Below are positions 1 to 7,016 of a DNA stretch of 7,016 nucleotides, piece after piece; positions within the stretch are counted from its first letter, which is position 1; each line of letters opens with the position of its first letter. The position numbers were made by a program, and so were the translations under genes. The stretch lies in NCBI GenBank assembly GCA_022567875.1, contig JADFGB010000053.1:1-7016 (forward strand), read 5' to 3'. The notes under the pieces were generated by a model. That model did not search any database. It worked only from the letters and a program-made list of their open reading frames with translations, and was not told where the DNA came from. Source of the DNA: Bacteroidota bacterium (GTDB lineage: Bacteria > Bacteroidota > Ignavibacteria > Ignavibacteriales > Ignavibacteriaceae).

Positions 1-1
1 T

Positions 2-535
2 TTCTTGCGCGTTTTTCGCTGTTTTTCGTGTTTTTTCCATCGAATTGGAGTTATTTTAATTTATCTGAAAATATTTTATTGCTATTTAGATCATACACTT
101 GGGATGGATTTTAATGACACTTCATCTTTTACATTTTACAAAGATTACTTTTACAGAGTTAAAGCAGTTGATAAAGGTGGACTGGAAAGCAACGCAACAA
201 ATGAAATAAAAGATCAGATATTAGAAATACCTGAAATTGTTTTCCCCATTGACAACTCACAAATTAGTTTAATAAACAATTTTGTAATTAAAGCTCTCCC
301 CAAGCCTGCTCAATATAAAATTATTGTACAAACAAATGAATTTTTTGGAGAATTCTGGTCAACGCAATTTAATTCGGAAAAAACAACAGATACTCTTCAA
401 GTTCCCTTCACTCCTATTTTTTTAAATGCAGGTATATATTATTACTGGCGGGCAGCAACTTTTACAAACGGTAATTCTTTACCTAACAGTATTTCAAAAC
501 TTTATAAGTTTTTCTTAACGTCTGAATTTTTGTAA
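2..535 (+). CDS. Fibronectin type III-like domain protein, 5'-truncated by the window edge
   Basis: The frame is open to the first base of the window, so the start is probably outside it; a TTG at base 5 is formally possible but has no ribosome site in view. Counting from that TTG, residues 48-63 (YFYRVKAVDKGGLESN) are the typical F-G strand region of a fibronectin III domain. Residues ~74-172 form a second beta-sandwich-like module with a YYYWRAA strand and end in a short tail at TAA. There is no obvious C-terminal type IX secretion sorting domain. Such proteins in this lineage are usually envelope lipoproteins or surface-adhesive modules; that role is inferred. Residues 1-30 (rich in Phe, Cys and Ile) do not read like a fibronectin A-E strand region, so the beginning may be frameshifted. 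A secreted beta-barrel gene follows 91 bp downstream and could be functionally linked. Confidence 0.6.
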   Translation, partial: FLRVFRCFSCFFHRIGVILIYLKIFYCYLDHTLGMDFNDTSSFTFYKDYFYRVKAVDKGGLESNATNEIKDQILEIPEIVFPIDNSQISLINNFVIKALPKPAQYKIIVQTNEFFGEFWSTQFNSEKTTDTLQVPFTPIFLNAGIYYYWRAATFTNGNSLPNSISKLYKFFLTSEFL

Positions 536-548
536 GACTATTTTTTTT
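513..548 (+). terminator. Weak possible terminator after the fibronectin-like gene
   Basis: A TCTTA (513-517) can pair with TAAGA (533-537), or alternatively GTCT (520-523) with AGAC (535-538). A run of eight T follows at 541-548. The stems are only 4-5 bp and overlap the last codons of the gene, so the T-run is the main evidence. This would separate the first gene from the barrel gene transcriptionally. Confidence 0.25.
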
Positions 549-626
549 GGTATTTGTACTAAAATATTTTAATCTTTCTCGTTACCTTTAAGTTGGTTAA
601 TAAAGTTTAATAATATTTGAGATTAC

Positions 627-2534
627 TTGAAAAATTTATCTATTTTAATTTTTATTATTTTTCTGTCAGCTATCACTTCATCAATGGCACAAAATTTAAG
701 TGACAGCCTTCAATTTTTAAACAATGGATTCCCTCAAAGTTTATTTCTAACTAATTTTGATAAACAGCTTAACACATTCAGGCTAAGAACAGGATTTAAT
801 TTTAATAGACAGATAGGTAAATTTCAATTTTTTGTAAATGAAAATCTGAATTCAACATTAACAAGATCTACAGATAATAATGTCCGGTCTGAGCATTATC
901 TATTCATAAGCAGTGTCTATAAAATGAACAGAAAAATAGATTTGGGATTACACATAAAAAATAATATTCTTACGGACAGTAGGAATATCGGTATAAATAA
1001 AGCTGCTTTATCTTCTATAACATTTTATACAAAATATTCCCTAAAGGATAATATTTATTTTTCTCCTTTTCTAGGTTATTCAAAAAATAATCAAATTAGT
1101 CAAACTGATTATGGTTTAATTTATGGCTTTGAAGGTCTGATGAATGATTATTTAATCTCCGACATTAAACTTAACACAATGATAAGTTTAGTTAATGAAG
1201 ATATTTTACCAAGGAAAAATTCAGTGAGAGTTTTCAATGTTCAATTAAAAAACAACTTTGATAATAACATTCAAAATTCTTTTACTGTAAAATATTCACG
1301 TAATCGTAAAGACTTTTATTTCCTAGCTGATTCGTCTATTTCTTCTATATTTAATGTTAAGAACAACATTCAAAGTAGAATAGAAACGGATTATTATTTT
1401 GAGAACAGATTAGGAAATGATAATGCCCTTGCAAACATAAAATGGAATATAGCCGGAAGACTACTTTGGAGAAATATAGACAGAGACACACGTTATAAAA
1501 CATCACCATTAGTTTCTTCTTCATTATTTGATACTCGAATTAACGAACTTAGAATTGAAGTGGAAAGCTTGGTTAGTTATACAAATAATTTTTCCAACAT
1601 TGTTTTAAGAATGCTTTATAATGAAAGAGATGAAAAAAACACAACAAAAAATTTTGAAGACAAACAAAGTTTATTATTTGAAGATAAATCAGAACTGGAA
1701 AGCAGAAAAAACAATAATGCAAAAAGAATATCACTAAGTCTTTCCGGAAATTTAATTTTATCAGAATCAGATAAAATAAATTTCAGTCTTTACCAAAATA
1801 AATTAAGATACAATACACCAAGCAGTGAAAATTTTGACGATAGAGATGAACTGTTATCCATTTTAAGACTTCAATATGTAAAAACTTTTACACCATTTTT
1901 TGAAGGATTTGTAAATATAGACGCCACCATTAGTCAGACGGTTTACATTTTCTCAGAGAAAAGCTCTAACAATAATATCAACAGAGTTTTCACTCTTTCT
2001 ACAGGTGGCAAATATTCAGGTAAAATATTTAGATCAACTAATTCGTTTTCGGTTTCGGCTAATTATACTGTGTTCGATTTCGAAGATATAAATCCAAATT
2101 TTAAGAGTTTTTCTTTCCGCCAATTTACTGCCCGGGATTCCACATCAATCATATTTTCAAAGAGAGTTTCATTATTATCTTACAACTATGTTAAACTTTC
2201 TGAACAAGGAATTTTAATGTGGAATGAATTTACTACAAGACCAACCAGGTATTTAGAAGAAATTTTTTCTGAAACAAAACTAATTGTAAAACCTTCACGC
2301 TTATCATATGCAATCGGCTTAAGAATTTTCTTATTAAACACTTATAATTACAGAGGGGCTGAAAAAATTATTGACTCAAAATTTTTAAGTATTGCGCCAA
2401 TTACTGAAATAAAATTAGAATTTTTAGATGTTTTATATTTTAGACTTTATGGTTGGTATGCATTTATAACTTTAAATAACGGACAAAGTAAACAGGAAAC
2501 AAATTTATCTATGCAAATGAATTATTATTTTTAA
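627..2534 (+). CDS. Secreted outer-membrane beta-barrel protein of unknown family
   Basis: No function is recognised. The protein has 635 residues. Residues 1-21 form a clear Sec signal peptide: MKN, a hydrophobic Ile/Leu/Phe core, then a cleavage-like SMA before Gln22. The rest alternates polar and hydrophobic/aromatic residues in many short strands (for example SFTVKYSR, ISLSLSGNLIL, FSVSANYTVFDF) separated by Asn/Asp/Ser-rich loops, and the chain ends NLSMQMNYYF with a terminal Phe, the usual outer-membrane barrel assembly signal. There are no Cys lipobox, TonB-box, plug or enzymatic motifs. The start is TTG, chosen because the signal peptide begins exactly there and no in-frame ATG precedes it; the upstream sequence lacks a clear Shine-Dalgarno site. 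Residues ~345-370 are a very charged Lys/Glu/Asp/Asn segment, probably a surface or periplasmic loop. A porin-like or polysaccharide-export role is possible but cannot be told from the sequence. Confidence 0.75.
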   Translation: MKNLSILIFIIFLSAITSSMAQNLSDSLQFLNNGFPQSLFLTNFDKQLNTFRLRTGFNFNRQIGKFQFFVNENLNSTLTRSTDNNVRSEHYLFISSVYKMNRKIDLGLHIKNNILTDSRNIGINKAALSSITFYTKYSLKDNIYFSPFLGYSKNNQISQTDYGLIYGFEGLMNDYLISDIKLNTMISLVNEDILPRKNSVRVFNVQLKNNFDNNIQNSFTVKYSRNRKDFYFLADSSISSIFNVKNNIQSRIETDYYFENRLGNDNALANIKWNIAGRLLWRNIDRDTRYKTSPLVSSSLFDTRINELRIEVESLVSYTNNFSNIVLRMLYNERDEKNTTKNFEDKQSLLFEDKSELESRKNNNAKRISLSLSGNLILSESDKINFSLYQNKLRYNTPSSENFDDRDELLSILRLQYVKTFTPFFEGFVNIDATISQTVYIFSEKSSNNNINRVFTLSTGGKYSGKIFRSTNSFSVSANYTVFDFEDINPNFKSFSFRQFTARDSTSIIFSKRVSLLSYNYVKLSEQGILMWNEFTTRPTRYLEEIFSETKLIVKPSRLSYAIGLRIFLLNTYNYRGAEKIIDSKFLSIAPITEIKLEFLDVLYFRLYGWYAFITLNNGQSKQETNLSMQMNYYF

Positions 2535-2547
2535 TTTAAAATTAAAA
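2529..2547. repeat. AT-only palindrome at the end of the barrel gene
   Basis: A perfect 9+9 inverted repeat around one central base: TTTTAATTT, A, AAATTAAAA. It overlaps the TAA stop of the barrel gene (2532-2534). It has no GC pairs and no T-run after it, so it would be a poor intrinsic terminator; it may be chance in such AT-rich DNA. Confidence 0.3.
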
Positions 2548-2578
2548 TAACTATTATAGAACCACTCAAAAAAAAATA

Positions 2579-2998
2579 TTGCTGATTTTGCCAGAAAAAA
2601 ATTATCATTTAGAAATAGAAAGCGATCCCAATAACTTAATTACTATTGAAGAATTCGTGAATTATTTTGCAATGGATCTGCAACTAGGTGAGGAAAAACT
2701 ATCTGCTCTTCTTTTATCTGTCACCGAAGCAGCTACAAATGCTATTAAGCATGGAAACAAGTGCGATGTTAACAAATTAGTTAAAATTGACGTTAATGTT
2801 GATGGTGATACATTAAGAATAATAGTAAAAGATGAGGGCGAAGGGTTTGACCCTTCAAAAGTACCTGACCCAACCGAACCGGATAACCTTCTTAAAGATT
2901 CGGGAAGAGGATTATATTTGATGAAAATTTATATGAGTAACATTAAATTCAATATTACACCTACAGGTAACGAAACTATTATTGAATTAAAAATATAA
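2579..2998 (+). CDS. RsbW/SpoIIAB-like anti-sigma factor serine/threonine kinase (HATPase fold)
   Basis: A single-domain, 139-residue GHKL ATPase without transmembrane or sensor region, matching the usual size of cytoplasmic anti-sigma kinases. The N box is at residues 48-60 (VTEAATNAIKHGN, with Glu50 and Asn54 as expected Mg/ATP ligands). The G1 box is DEGEGFDP at 85-92, followed by a PDPT(E/D)P(D/E)NLL segment typical of bacterial RsbW-like proteins, and the G2 box is GRGLYLMK at 109-116. Family members bind a sigma factor and/or phosphorylate a STAS-domain antagonist in a partner-switching system. No sigma factor, STAS protein or PP2C phosphatase lies in the window, so the target is unknown. 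The start is uncertain: the frame opens at 2546 and has no ATG before residue 32; TTG at 2579 gives a normal N-terminus, and TTG at 2588 is an alternative. There is no clear ribosome-binding site. It lies 44 bp after the barrel gene and may be co-transcribed with it. Confidence 0.85.
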   Translation: MLILPEKNYHLEIESDPNNLITIEEFVNYFAMDLQLGEEKLSALLLSVTEAATNAIKHGNKCDVNKLVKIDVNVDGDTLRIIVKDEGEGFDPSKVPDPTEPDNLLKDSGRGLYLMKIYMSNIKFNITPTGNETIIELKI

Positions 2999-3931
<933 letters not shown>

Positions 3932-3983
3932 TCACAATTAGATTTTTAAAAACATTATTTAGAAGATGTAAATCACAATTAAC

Positions 3984-4000
3984 TATTGTAAAATACAATA
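3984..4000. promoter_or_regulatory. Perfect 7-3-7 palindrome, candidate operator
   Basis: TATTGTA-AAA-TACAATA is an exact inverted repeat with a 3-bp centre. Its left arm also pairs with the preceding ACAAT (3975-3979), giving ACAAT-N5-ATTGT, so three half-sites lie on one face of the helix. It sits 58 bp upstream of the left mdh start and 86 bp upstream of the right one. No known regulator is assigned. Confidence 0.4.
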
Positions 4001-4071
4001 AATTTTGAAATAGTTTAATTCATTTTTAAGTTTAAATTAAACATAAAATATTTTATAAAAATTTTATATAG

Positions 4072-4077
4072 AAAGGA
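4072..4077 (+). promoter_or_regulatory. Ribosome-binding site of the right-hand mdh
   Basis: AAAGGA lies 9 nt before the ATG at 4087. It fixes the start and is clearly better than the site of the divergent paralogue, suggesting that the right-hand copy is translated more strongly. Confidence 0.7.
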
Positions 4078-4086
4078 ACAAAAAAA

Positions 4087-5052
4087 ATGGCTAGAAAAAA
4101 GATTGCACTTATTGGCGGCGGACAAATTGGGGGAGTTTTAGCCCAACTTGCAGCTTCTAAACAACTTGGCGATGTAATAATGTTTGACATTGTTGATGAC
4201 CTACCACAAGGAAAAACTCTTGATATTGCTGAAGCATCACGTATTAGCGGTTTTGATGTAAAAATAACCGGTACTAATGATTATAAAGATATAGCCGGAG
4301 CGGATATTGTTATTATTACGGCAGGTATACCAAGAAAACCTGGAATGAGCAGAGACGATCTGCTTACAACAAATTCTAATATTATGAAAAGTGTTGCTGA
4401 AGGTGTAAGAGCTAACGCACCAAATTCAATTGTTATTATAATCTCAAATCCTTTGGATGCGATGGTTACATTATTCCAAAAGGTTTCCGGTTTCCCAACA
4501 AATAGAGTAATGGGACAGGCAGGTATGCTGGACTCTTCACGTTTTTCATCATTCATTTCTTGGGAACTTGATGTATCCGTTAAAGACGTTAATGCAATGG
4601 TTCTTGGTGGACATGGTGACACAATGGTACCTTTAATACGCTATGCCAATGTTAGCGGTGTACCTGTTATGGAAATGCTTGAAAGGAAATATAATGACAA
4701 AGAAAAAGCAAAAGAAGTAATGGATGCCATGGTTGAAAGAACTAAAAAAGCGGGGGGTGAAGTAGTCAAATTATTAAAAACCGGTTCTGCGTTTTACTCA
4801 CCTGCTGCATCAGCTATTGCAATGGCTCAATCAATAATTTATGATGAAAAAAGAGTTATCCCTACATGTTCATACTTAAAAGGTGAATATGGAGTTGATG
4901 GTTATTATCTGGGTGTGCCTGCAGTACTCGGAAAAAACGGTGTAGAAAGAATAATAGAACTTTCACTTGATGAAAATGAAAAGACAGCTTTGGATAATTC
5001 AATCGAAGCAGGTAAAATTCTTATTGAAACTATGGAAAATTTAGGATTCTAA
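4087..5052 (+). CDS. mdh: Malate dehydrogenase, NAD-dependent, LDH-like type (second paralogue)
   Basis: Same reaction as its divergent neighbour, but a distinct subtype: the start [16 protein letters not shown] and the [10 protein letters not shown] segment read like the alphaproteobacterial-type LDH-like malate dehydrogenase. It has 321 residues, with the nucleotide loop GGGQIG at 10-15 (Gln where Asn is more usual), NAD-selecting Asp34, specificity Arg83 and loop Arg89 in [12 protein letters not shown] (82-93), Asn121, Asp149 and Arg152 (MLDSSRF), and catalytic His176 (GGHGD). Compared with the neighbouring copy it carries a few extra charged residues near 200-212 ([11 protein letters not shown]) and a longer C-terminal helix ending ENLGF. 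All catalytic residues are intact, so both copies should be active malate dehydrogenases rather than one being a lactate enzyme. It is monocistronic in appearance, with its own ribosome site and a strong terminator 20 bp after the stop. Confidence 0.95.
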   Translation: MARKKIALIGGGQIGGVLAQLAASKQLGDVIMFDIVDDLPQGKTLDIAEASRISGFDVKITGTNDYKDIAGADIVIITAGIPRKPGMSRDDLLTTNSNIMKSVAEGVRANAPNSIVIIISNPLDAMVTLFQKVSGFPTNRVMGQAGMLDSSRFSSFISWELDVSVKDVNAMVLGGHGDTMVPLIRYANVSGVPVMEMLERKYNDKEKAKEVMDAMVERTKKAGGEVVKLLKTGSAFYSPAASAIAMAQSIIYDEKRVIPTCSYLKGEYGVDGYYLGVPAVLGKNGVERIIELSLDENEKTALDNSIEAGKILIETMENLGF

Positions 5053-5072
5053 TTTGATATTATTTGAATAAT

Positions 5073-5112
5073 AAAAAAGCCCAATCCTTCAGTTTAGAGA
5101 TTGGGCTTTTAA
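5073..5112. terminator. Strong bidirectional intrinsic terminator between mdh and rpmA
   Basis: GCCCAATC (5079-5086) pairs perfectly with GATTGGGC (5099-5106) around a 12-nt loop. The stem is flanked by six A on the left and four T on the right, which extend the pairing and give a U-tract in either direction. It lies 20 bp after the mdh stop and 20 bp after the rpmA stop on the other strand, so it ends both convergent units. Confidence 0.9.
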
Positions 5113-5132
5113 TTTCAAATATCTTGTTTCAG

Positions 5133-5396
5133 TTAGTTCTTCAACGATTCATAAACATTAATAAATTTACGATTATTTCTTTTTACTTCAAACTTAACAA
5201 ATCCGTCTGCTATTGCAAATAAAGTATCGTCACCACCTCTCATTACATTTATACCGGGATGAAATTTAGTCCCTCTTTGTCTAATTAAAATATTGCCGGC
5301 AACAACTCTTTCACCGCCAAATTTTTTAACACCAAGTCTTTGTGCATTACTGTCTCTTCCATTTCTGGATGAGCCTTGACCTTTTTTATGAGCCAT
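5133..5396 (-). CDS. rpmA: 50S ribosomal protein L27
   Basis: L27 sits near the peptidyl-transferase centre of the large ribosomal subunit, its flexible N-terminus reaching the tRNA CCA ends. The 87-residue protein has the family hallmark N-terminus [16 protein letters not shown], followed by [30 protein letters not shown] (its key central block, residues 19-48) and the [14 protein letters not shown] strand. It starts directly with MAHKK, without the cleavable N-terminal extension known from Firmicutes. It is the last gene of the rplU-rpmA unit: its ATG is 2 nt after the rplU stop and its ribosome site is inside rplU, which indicates translational coupling and matched synthesis of the two proteins. 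The order rplU-rpmA is conserved across bacteria; the usual downstream GTPase gene obg is absent here. Confidence 0.98.
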   Translation of the reverse strand: MAHKKGQGSSRNGRDSNAQRLGVKKFGGERVVAGNILIRQRGTKFHPGINVMRGGDDTLFAIADGFVKFEVKRNNRKFINVYESLKN

Positions 5397-5398
5397 TA

Positions 5399-5821
5399 TT
5401 AAGTCTCCTTAGTTTCTTCTTTTGCTATAGCTTTTTTATTTTCTTCCACTGCTTTTGGTTCTGTAACAACTTTTTCTTCTTTAGTTTCTTTTGTAGCTTT
5501 AGTTTCCTTTGTTAAAGCAATTTTTGTAATTTCAATTCTTGTTAATTGCTGTCTGTGTCCGTTAGATTTTTGATATCCTGTTCTTCTTTTTTTCTTAAAG
5601 ACAATAATTTTATCATCTTTTAGATGTTCCAATACCTTTGCTGAAACTTTAGCACCCTTAACGAACGGAGCACCAAAATTAATTTTTTTATCATCACTAA
5701 CCAAAAGTACATCATTAAAAGTAATCTTGGAATCTACTTCTTCATTTAATTTAGGAACGTAATATTTTGTATTTTCAGTAACCTTAAATTGATGCCCGGC
5801 TATATCAACAACAGCGTACAT
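5399..5821 (-). CDS. rplU: 50S ribosomal protein L21 with charged C-terminal extension
   Basis: L21 binds 23S rRNA in the large subunit. Residues 1-103 form the normal L21 core: it starts [14 protein letters not shown], and the family signature [15 protein letters not shown] (77-91) followed by LTRIEIT is intact. Residues 104-140 are an added tail made almost entirely of Lys, Glu, Thr and Ala, with an internal [12 protein letters not shown] near-repeat; it is probably disordered. The L21 family is usually about 100-105 residues, so this is a ~37-residue extension, as seen in other Bacteroidota-related L21 proteins (recalled, not searched). GAGG lies 5 nt before the ATG. It is the first gene of the rplU-rpmA unit, with a good promoter-like sequence just upstream. 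Confidence 0.97.
   Translation of the reverse strand: MYAVVDIAGHQFKVTENTKYYVPKLNEEVDSKITFNDVLLVSDDKKINFGAPFVKGAKVSAKVLEHLKDDKIIVFKKKRRTGYQKSNGHRQQLTRIEITKIALTKETKATKETKEEKVVTEPKAVEENKKAIAKEETKET
5405..5410 (-). promoter_or_regulatory. rpmA ribosome-binding site embedded in the end of rplU
   Basis: On the minus strand AAGGAG lies 8 nt before the rpmA ATG and is made by the last sense codons of rplU (Lys-Glu-Thr). It is the best Shine-Dalgarno match in the window and supports coupled translation. Confidence 0.85.
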
Positions 5822-5852
5822 ATTTACCTCTTTTTTCTAAAATTAGTCTGTT

Positions 5853-5881
5853 AAATTAAACAATTCCCTTTTGCAAGTCAA
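5853..5881 (-). promoter_or_regulatory. Promoter for rplU-rpmA
   Basis: Read on the minus strand, TTGACT (5881-5876), a 17-bp spacer, then TAATTT (5858-5853) match -35 and -10 hexamers of the primary sigma factor with ideal spacing. Transcription would begin about 25 nt before the rplU ATG, leaving a very short leader with no room for a structured L21 leader element. Confidence 0.55.
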
Positions 5882-5911
5882 TAAATATACTACATCAGTT
5901 TCCGTACAATT

Positions 5912-6796
5912 TTATAATAAATCTCTTGCGTGTTTATCTGCGTGATATGAACTTCTTACAAGTGGTGATGATTCAACGGCTTTGAATCCCATATATATAC
6001 CCTCTTGTCTGTACATTTTAAATTCATCAAGCTCAACATACCTATCAACAGGTAGGTGATTTTTTGTAGGTTGTAGATATTGACCTATTGTTAGAATATC
6101 ACAATCATGTTGTCTTAAATCTTTCATTAGACATAATACTTCTTCCGGTCTTTCTCCAATACCAATCATTATACCGCTTTTAGCCCTCAATCCTTTATTT
6201 TTAAACCACGAAATTAATTCCAAACTTCTTTCGTATTTAGCCTGTGGTCTAACAACGTGATATAGCCTGGGCACTGTTTCCAAATTATGATTTAAAATAT
6301 TTGGCGGGTTTTTCATAATAATATCAAAAGCATGTTTTTCACCTTTAAAATCCGGAATTAAAATTTCGACAGTACAATCCGGAATTTTTTTATTTATTAG
6401 TCTTACAGTTTCACTAAATATTGAAGCTCCTCCGTCTTTTAATTCATCACGATTAACCGATGTAATTACAACGTGTCTTAATTTTAATTGTCTAACGGAA
6501 TCAGCAACTCTTCTTGGCTCATCTAAATCTAATTCTGTCGGCAATCCTAATTTTATATTACAAAATCCGCAACTTCTTGTGCAGGTATCACCAAGTATCA
6601 TAAAAGTTGCTGTCCTAGAATTCCAGCATTCAGCTATGTTAGGACATCTTGCTTCTTCACAGACTGTGTTAAGTTTCTGCTCTCTCATTAGCTTGAGAAC
6701 ATCTGAGTAATTTTTACCTGAAGGTAATTTAACTTTCAGCCAATCAGGTCTTTTACCCAAAGGTACTTTTGTCTTTTCTATTTTTTCTTTATTCAT
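5912..6796 (-). CDS. lipA: Lipoyl synthase (radical SAM)
   Basis: Inserts two sulfur atoms at C6 and C8 of protein-bound octanoyl chains, making the lipoyl cofactor of 2-oxoacid dehydrogenases and the glycine cleavage system. At 294 residues it is of normal length. The auxiliary [4Fe-4S] cluster cysteines are Cys46, Cys51 and Cys57 (CEEARCPNIAEC), with the serine ligand in the C-terminal RSSYHA motif at 281-286. The radical SAM cluster motif CTRSCGFC gives Cys72, Cys76 and Cys79. The NHNLETVPRLY and SGIMIGIGE segments of the TIM barrel are present. The ATG start is kept because the N-terminal basic leader and RPDWLKVKLP block follow at normal distance; the ribosome site is weak. It begins 9 nt after a methyltransferase gene and is probably co-transcribed with it. 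The usual partner lipB is not in the window. Confidence 0.97.
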   Translation of the reverse strand: MNKEKIEKTKVPLGKRPDWLKVKLPSGKNYSDVLKLMREQKLNTVCEEARCPNIAECWNSRTATFMILGDTCTRSCGFCNIKLGLPTELDLDEPRRVADSVRQLKLRHVVITSVNRDELKDGGASIFSETVRLINKKIPDCTVEILIPDFKGEKHAFDIIMKNPPNILNHNLETVPRLYHVVRPQAKYERSLELISWFKNKGLRAKSGIMIGIGERPEEVLCLMKDLRQHDCDILTIGQYLQPTKNHLPVDRYVELDEFKMYRQEGIYMGFKAVESSPLVRSSYHADKHARDLL

Positions 6797-6805
6797 TGTT
6801 TTTCT

Positions 6806-7015
6806 TCAAACTCCCTTATTTTTAAGTCTTCTTGATTTTGGAATAAAGTTTCCAATTTTTTCTGCAGAAGCTTTTCCAGAGCCAAGGAAATTATCTTTGT
6901 ATTTCATAATAAGAAATCCTTTTTTACCTGTGGAGATATTTAACTCGCTCCCTTTCATCCAGAGTTCTGCCTGCTCTTTATTTAACTCAAAAATATTCTT
7001 TTTTATTTGGTTCTT
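6806..7015 (-). CDS. C-terminal part of a probable NOL1/NOP2/sun-family RNA cytosine-C5 methyltransferase
   Basis: An open minus-strand frame enters from the window end and stops at TGA (6808-6806), giving 69 residues without a start. The sequence contains KKGFLIMKYKDNFLGSGKAS (residues 31-50), then IGNFIPKSRRLKN. This pattern, 'GF-h-h-x-K-Y...LG-x-GK...h-P-K-S-R-R', matches the C-terminal PUA-like RNA-binding module that follows the catalytic domain in NOL1/NOP2/sun methyltransferases (RsmF-like and archaeal-type). The catalytic part lies outside the window, so the identification rests on this tail only. Its stop is 9 nt before lipA, suggesting one operon. An alternative is another PUA-domain RNA-modifying enzyme. 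Confidence 0.55.
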   Translation of the reverse strand, partial: KNQIKKNIFELNKEQAELWMKGSELNISTGKKGFLIMKYKDNFLGSGKASAEKIGNFIPKSRRLKNKGV

Positions 7016-7016
7016 C

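Noticed and set aside
1..40. Minus-strand ATG at 40-38 opening a short Lys-rich frame running off the left edge (MEKTRKTAKNAQE)
   Set aside because: Only 13 codons are visible, there is no ribosome site upstream, and it overlaps the fibronectin-like gene; not enough to call a gene.
536..626. Search for a Bacteroidota-type promoter (TTG and TAnnTTTG) before the barrel gene
   Set aside because: Only partial matches such as TATTTG (554-559) and AATATTTG were found; no pair of boxes with correct spacing could be supported.
4281..4622. 113-codon minus-strand open frame inside the right-hand mdh
   Set aside because: It lies fully antisense to a strongly supported gene, has no ribosome site or recognisable domain, and its sequence is a shadow of the conserved mdh codons.
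5822..5911. Possible structured leader (autoregulatory or L21-type) before rplU
   Set aside because: The likely transcription start leaves only about 25 nt of leader and no GC-rich stem is visible.

Overview
The window is about 7 kb of AT-rich bacterial chromosome, most likely from the Ignavibacteria/Chlorobi side of the Bacteroidota (FCB) group. The support for this is a Chlorobi-style lactate-dehydrogenase-like malate dehydrogenase, a fibronectin-III-type surface protein beside an outer-membrane beta-barrel (so a Gram-negative envelope), weak or absent Shine-Dalgarno sites with TTG starts on the left, and a ribosomal protein L21 with a long charged C-terminal tail. The lineage is inferred from protein character, not from a marker-gene search.

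Left part (1-2998, + strand): the 3' part of a fibronectin-III-like protein whose first ~100 bases look degraded or mis-sequenced; then a 635-residue secreted beta-barrel protein of no recognised family; then a small RsbW/SpoIIAB-type HATPase anti-sigma/serine kinase. The kinase gene meets the next gene tail to tail, with no base between the two stop codons.

Middle part (2999-5112): two complete, divergently transcribed malate dehydrogenase paralogues of different subtype share a 161-bp AT-rich intergenic region. That region carries repeated ACAAT/ATTGT half-sites at about 10-bp spacing and two short palindromes, a plausible shared operator. Both enzymes keep all the catalytic and malate-specificity residues. 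The right-hand gene ends in a strong bidirectional terminator.

Right part (5073-7016, - strand): reading leftwards from the window end, the C-terminus of a probable NOL1/NOP2/sun-family RNA cytosine-C5 methyltransferase is followed 9 nt later by lipA (lipoyl synthase). After a promoter-like TTGACT-17-TAATTT come rplU and rpmA (50S proteins L21 and L27), which are translationally coupled and end at the shared terminator.

Functionally this is mostly housekeeping DNA: the TCA-cycle malate/oxaloacetate step, lipoate synthesis for 2-oxoacid dehydrogenases, and the large ribosomal subunit, next to a poorly characterised envelope cluster. I see no mobile element, CRISPR array, tRNA or rRNA. The most unusual points are the divergent mdh pair with its operator-like intergenic region, the unassigned barrel family, and the possibly frameshifted left edge.
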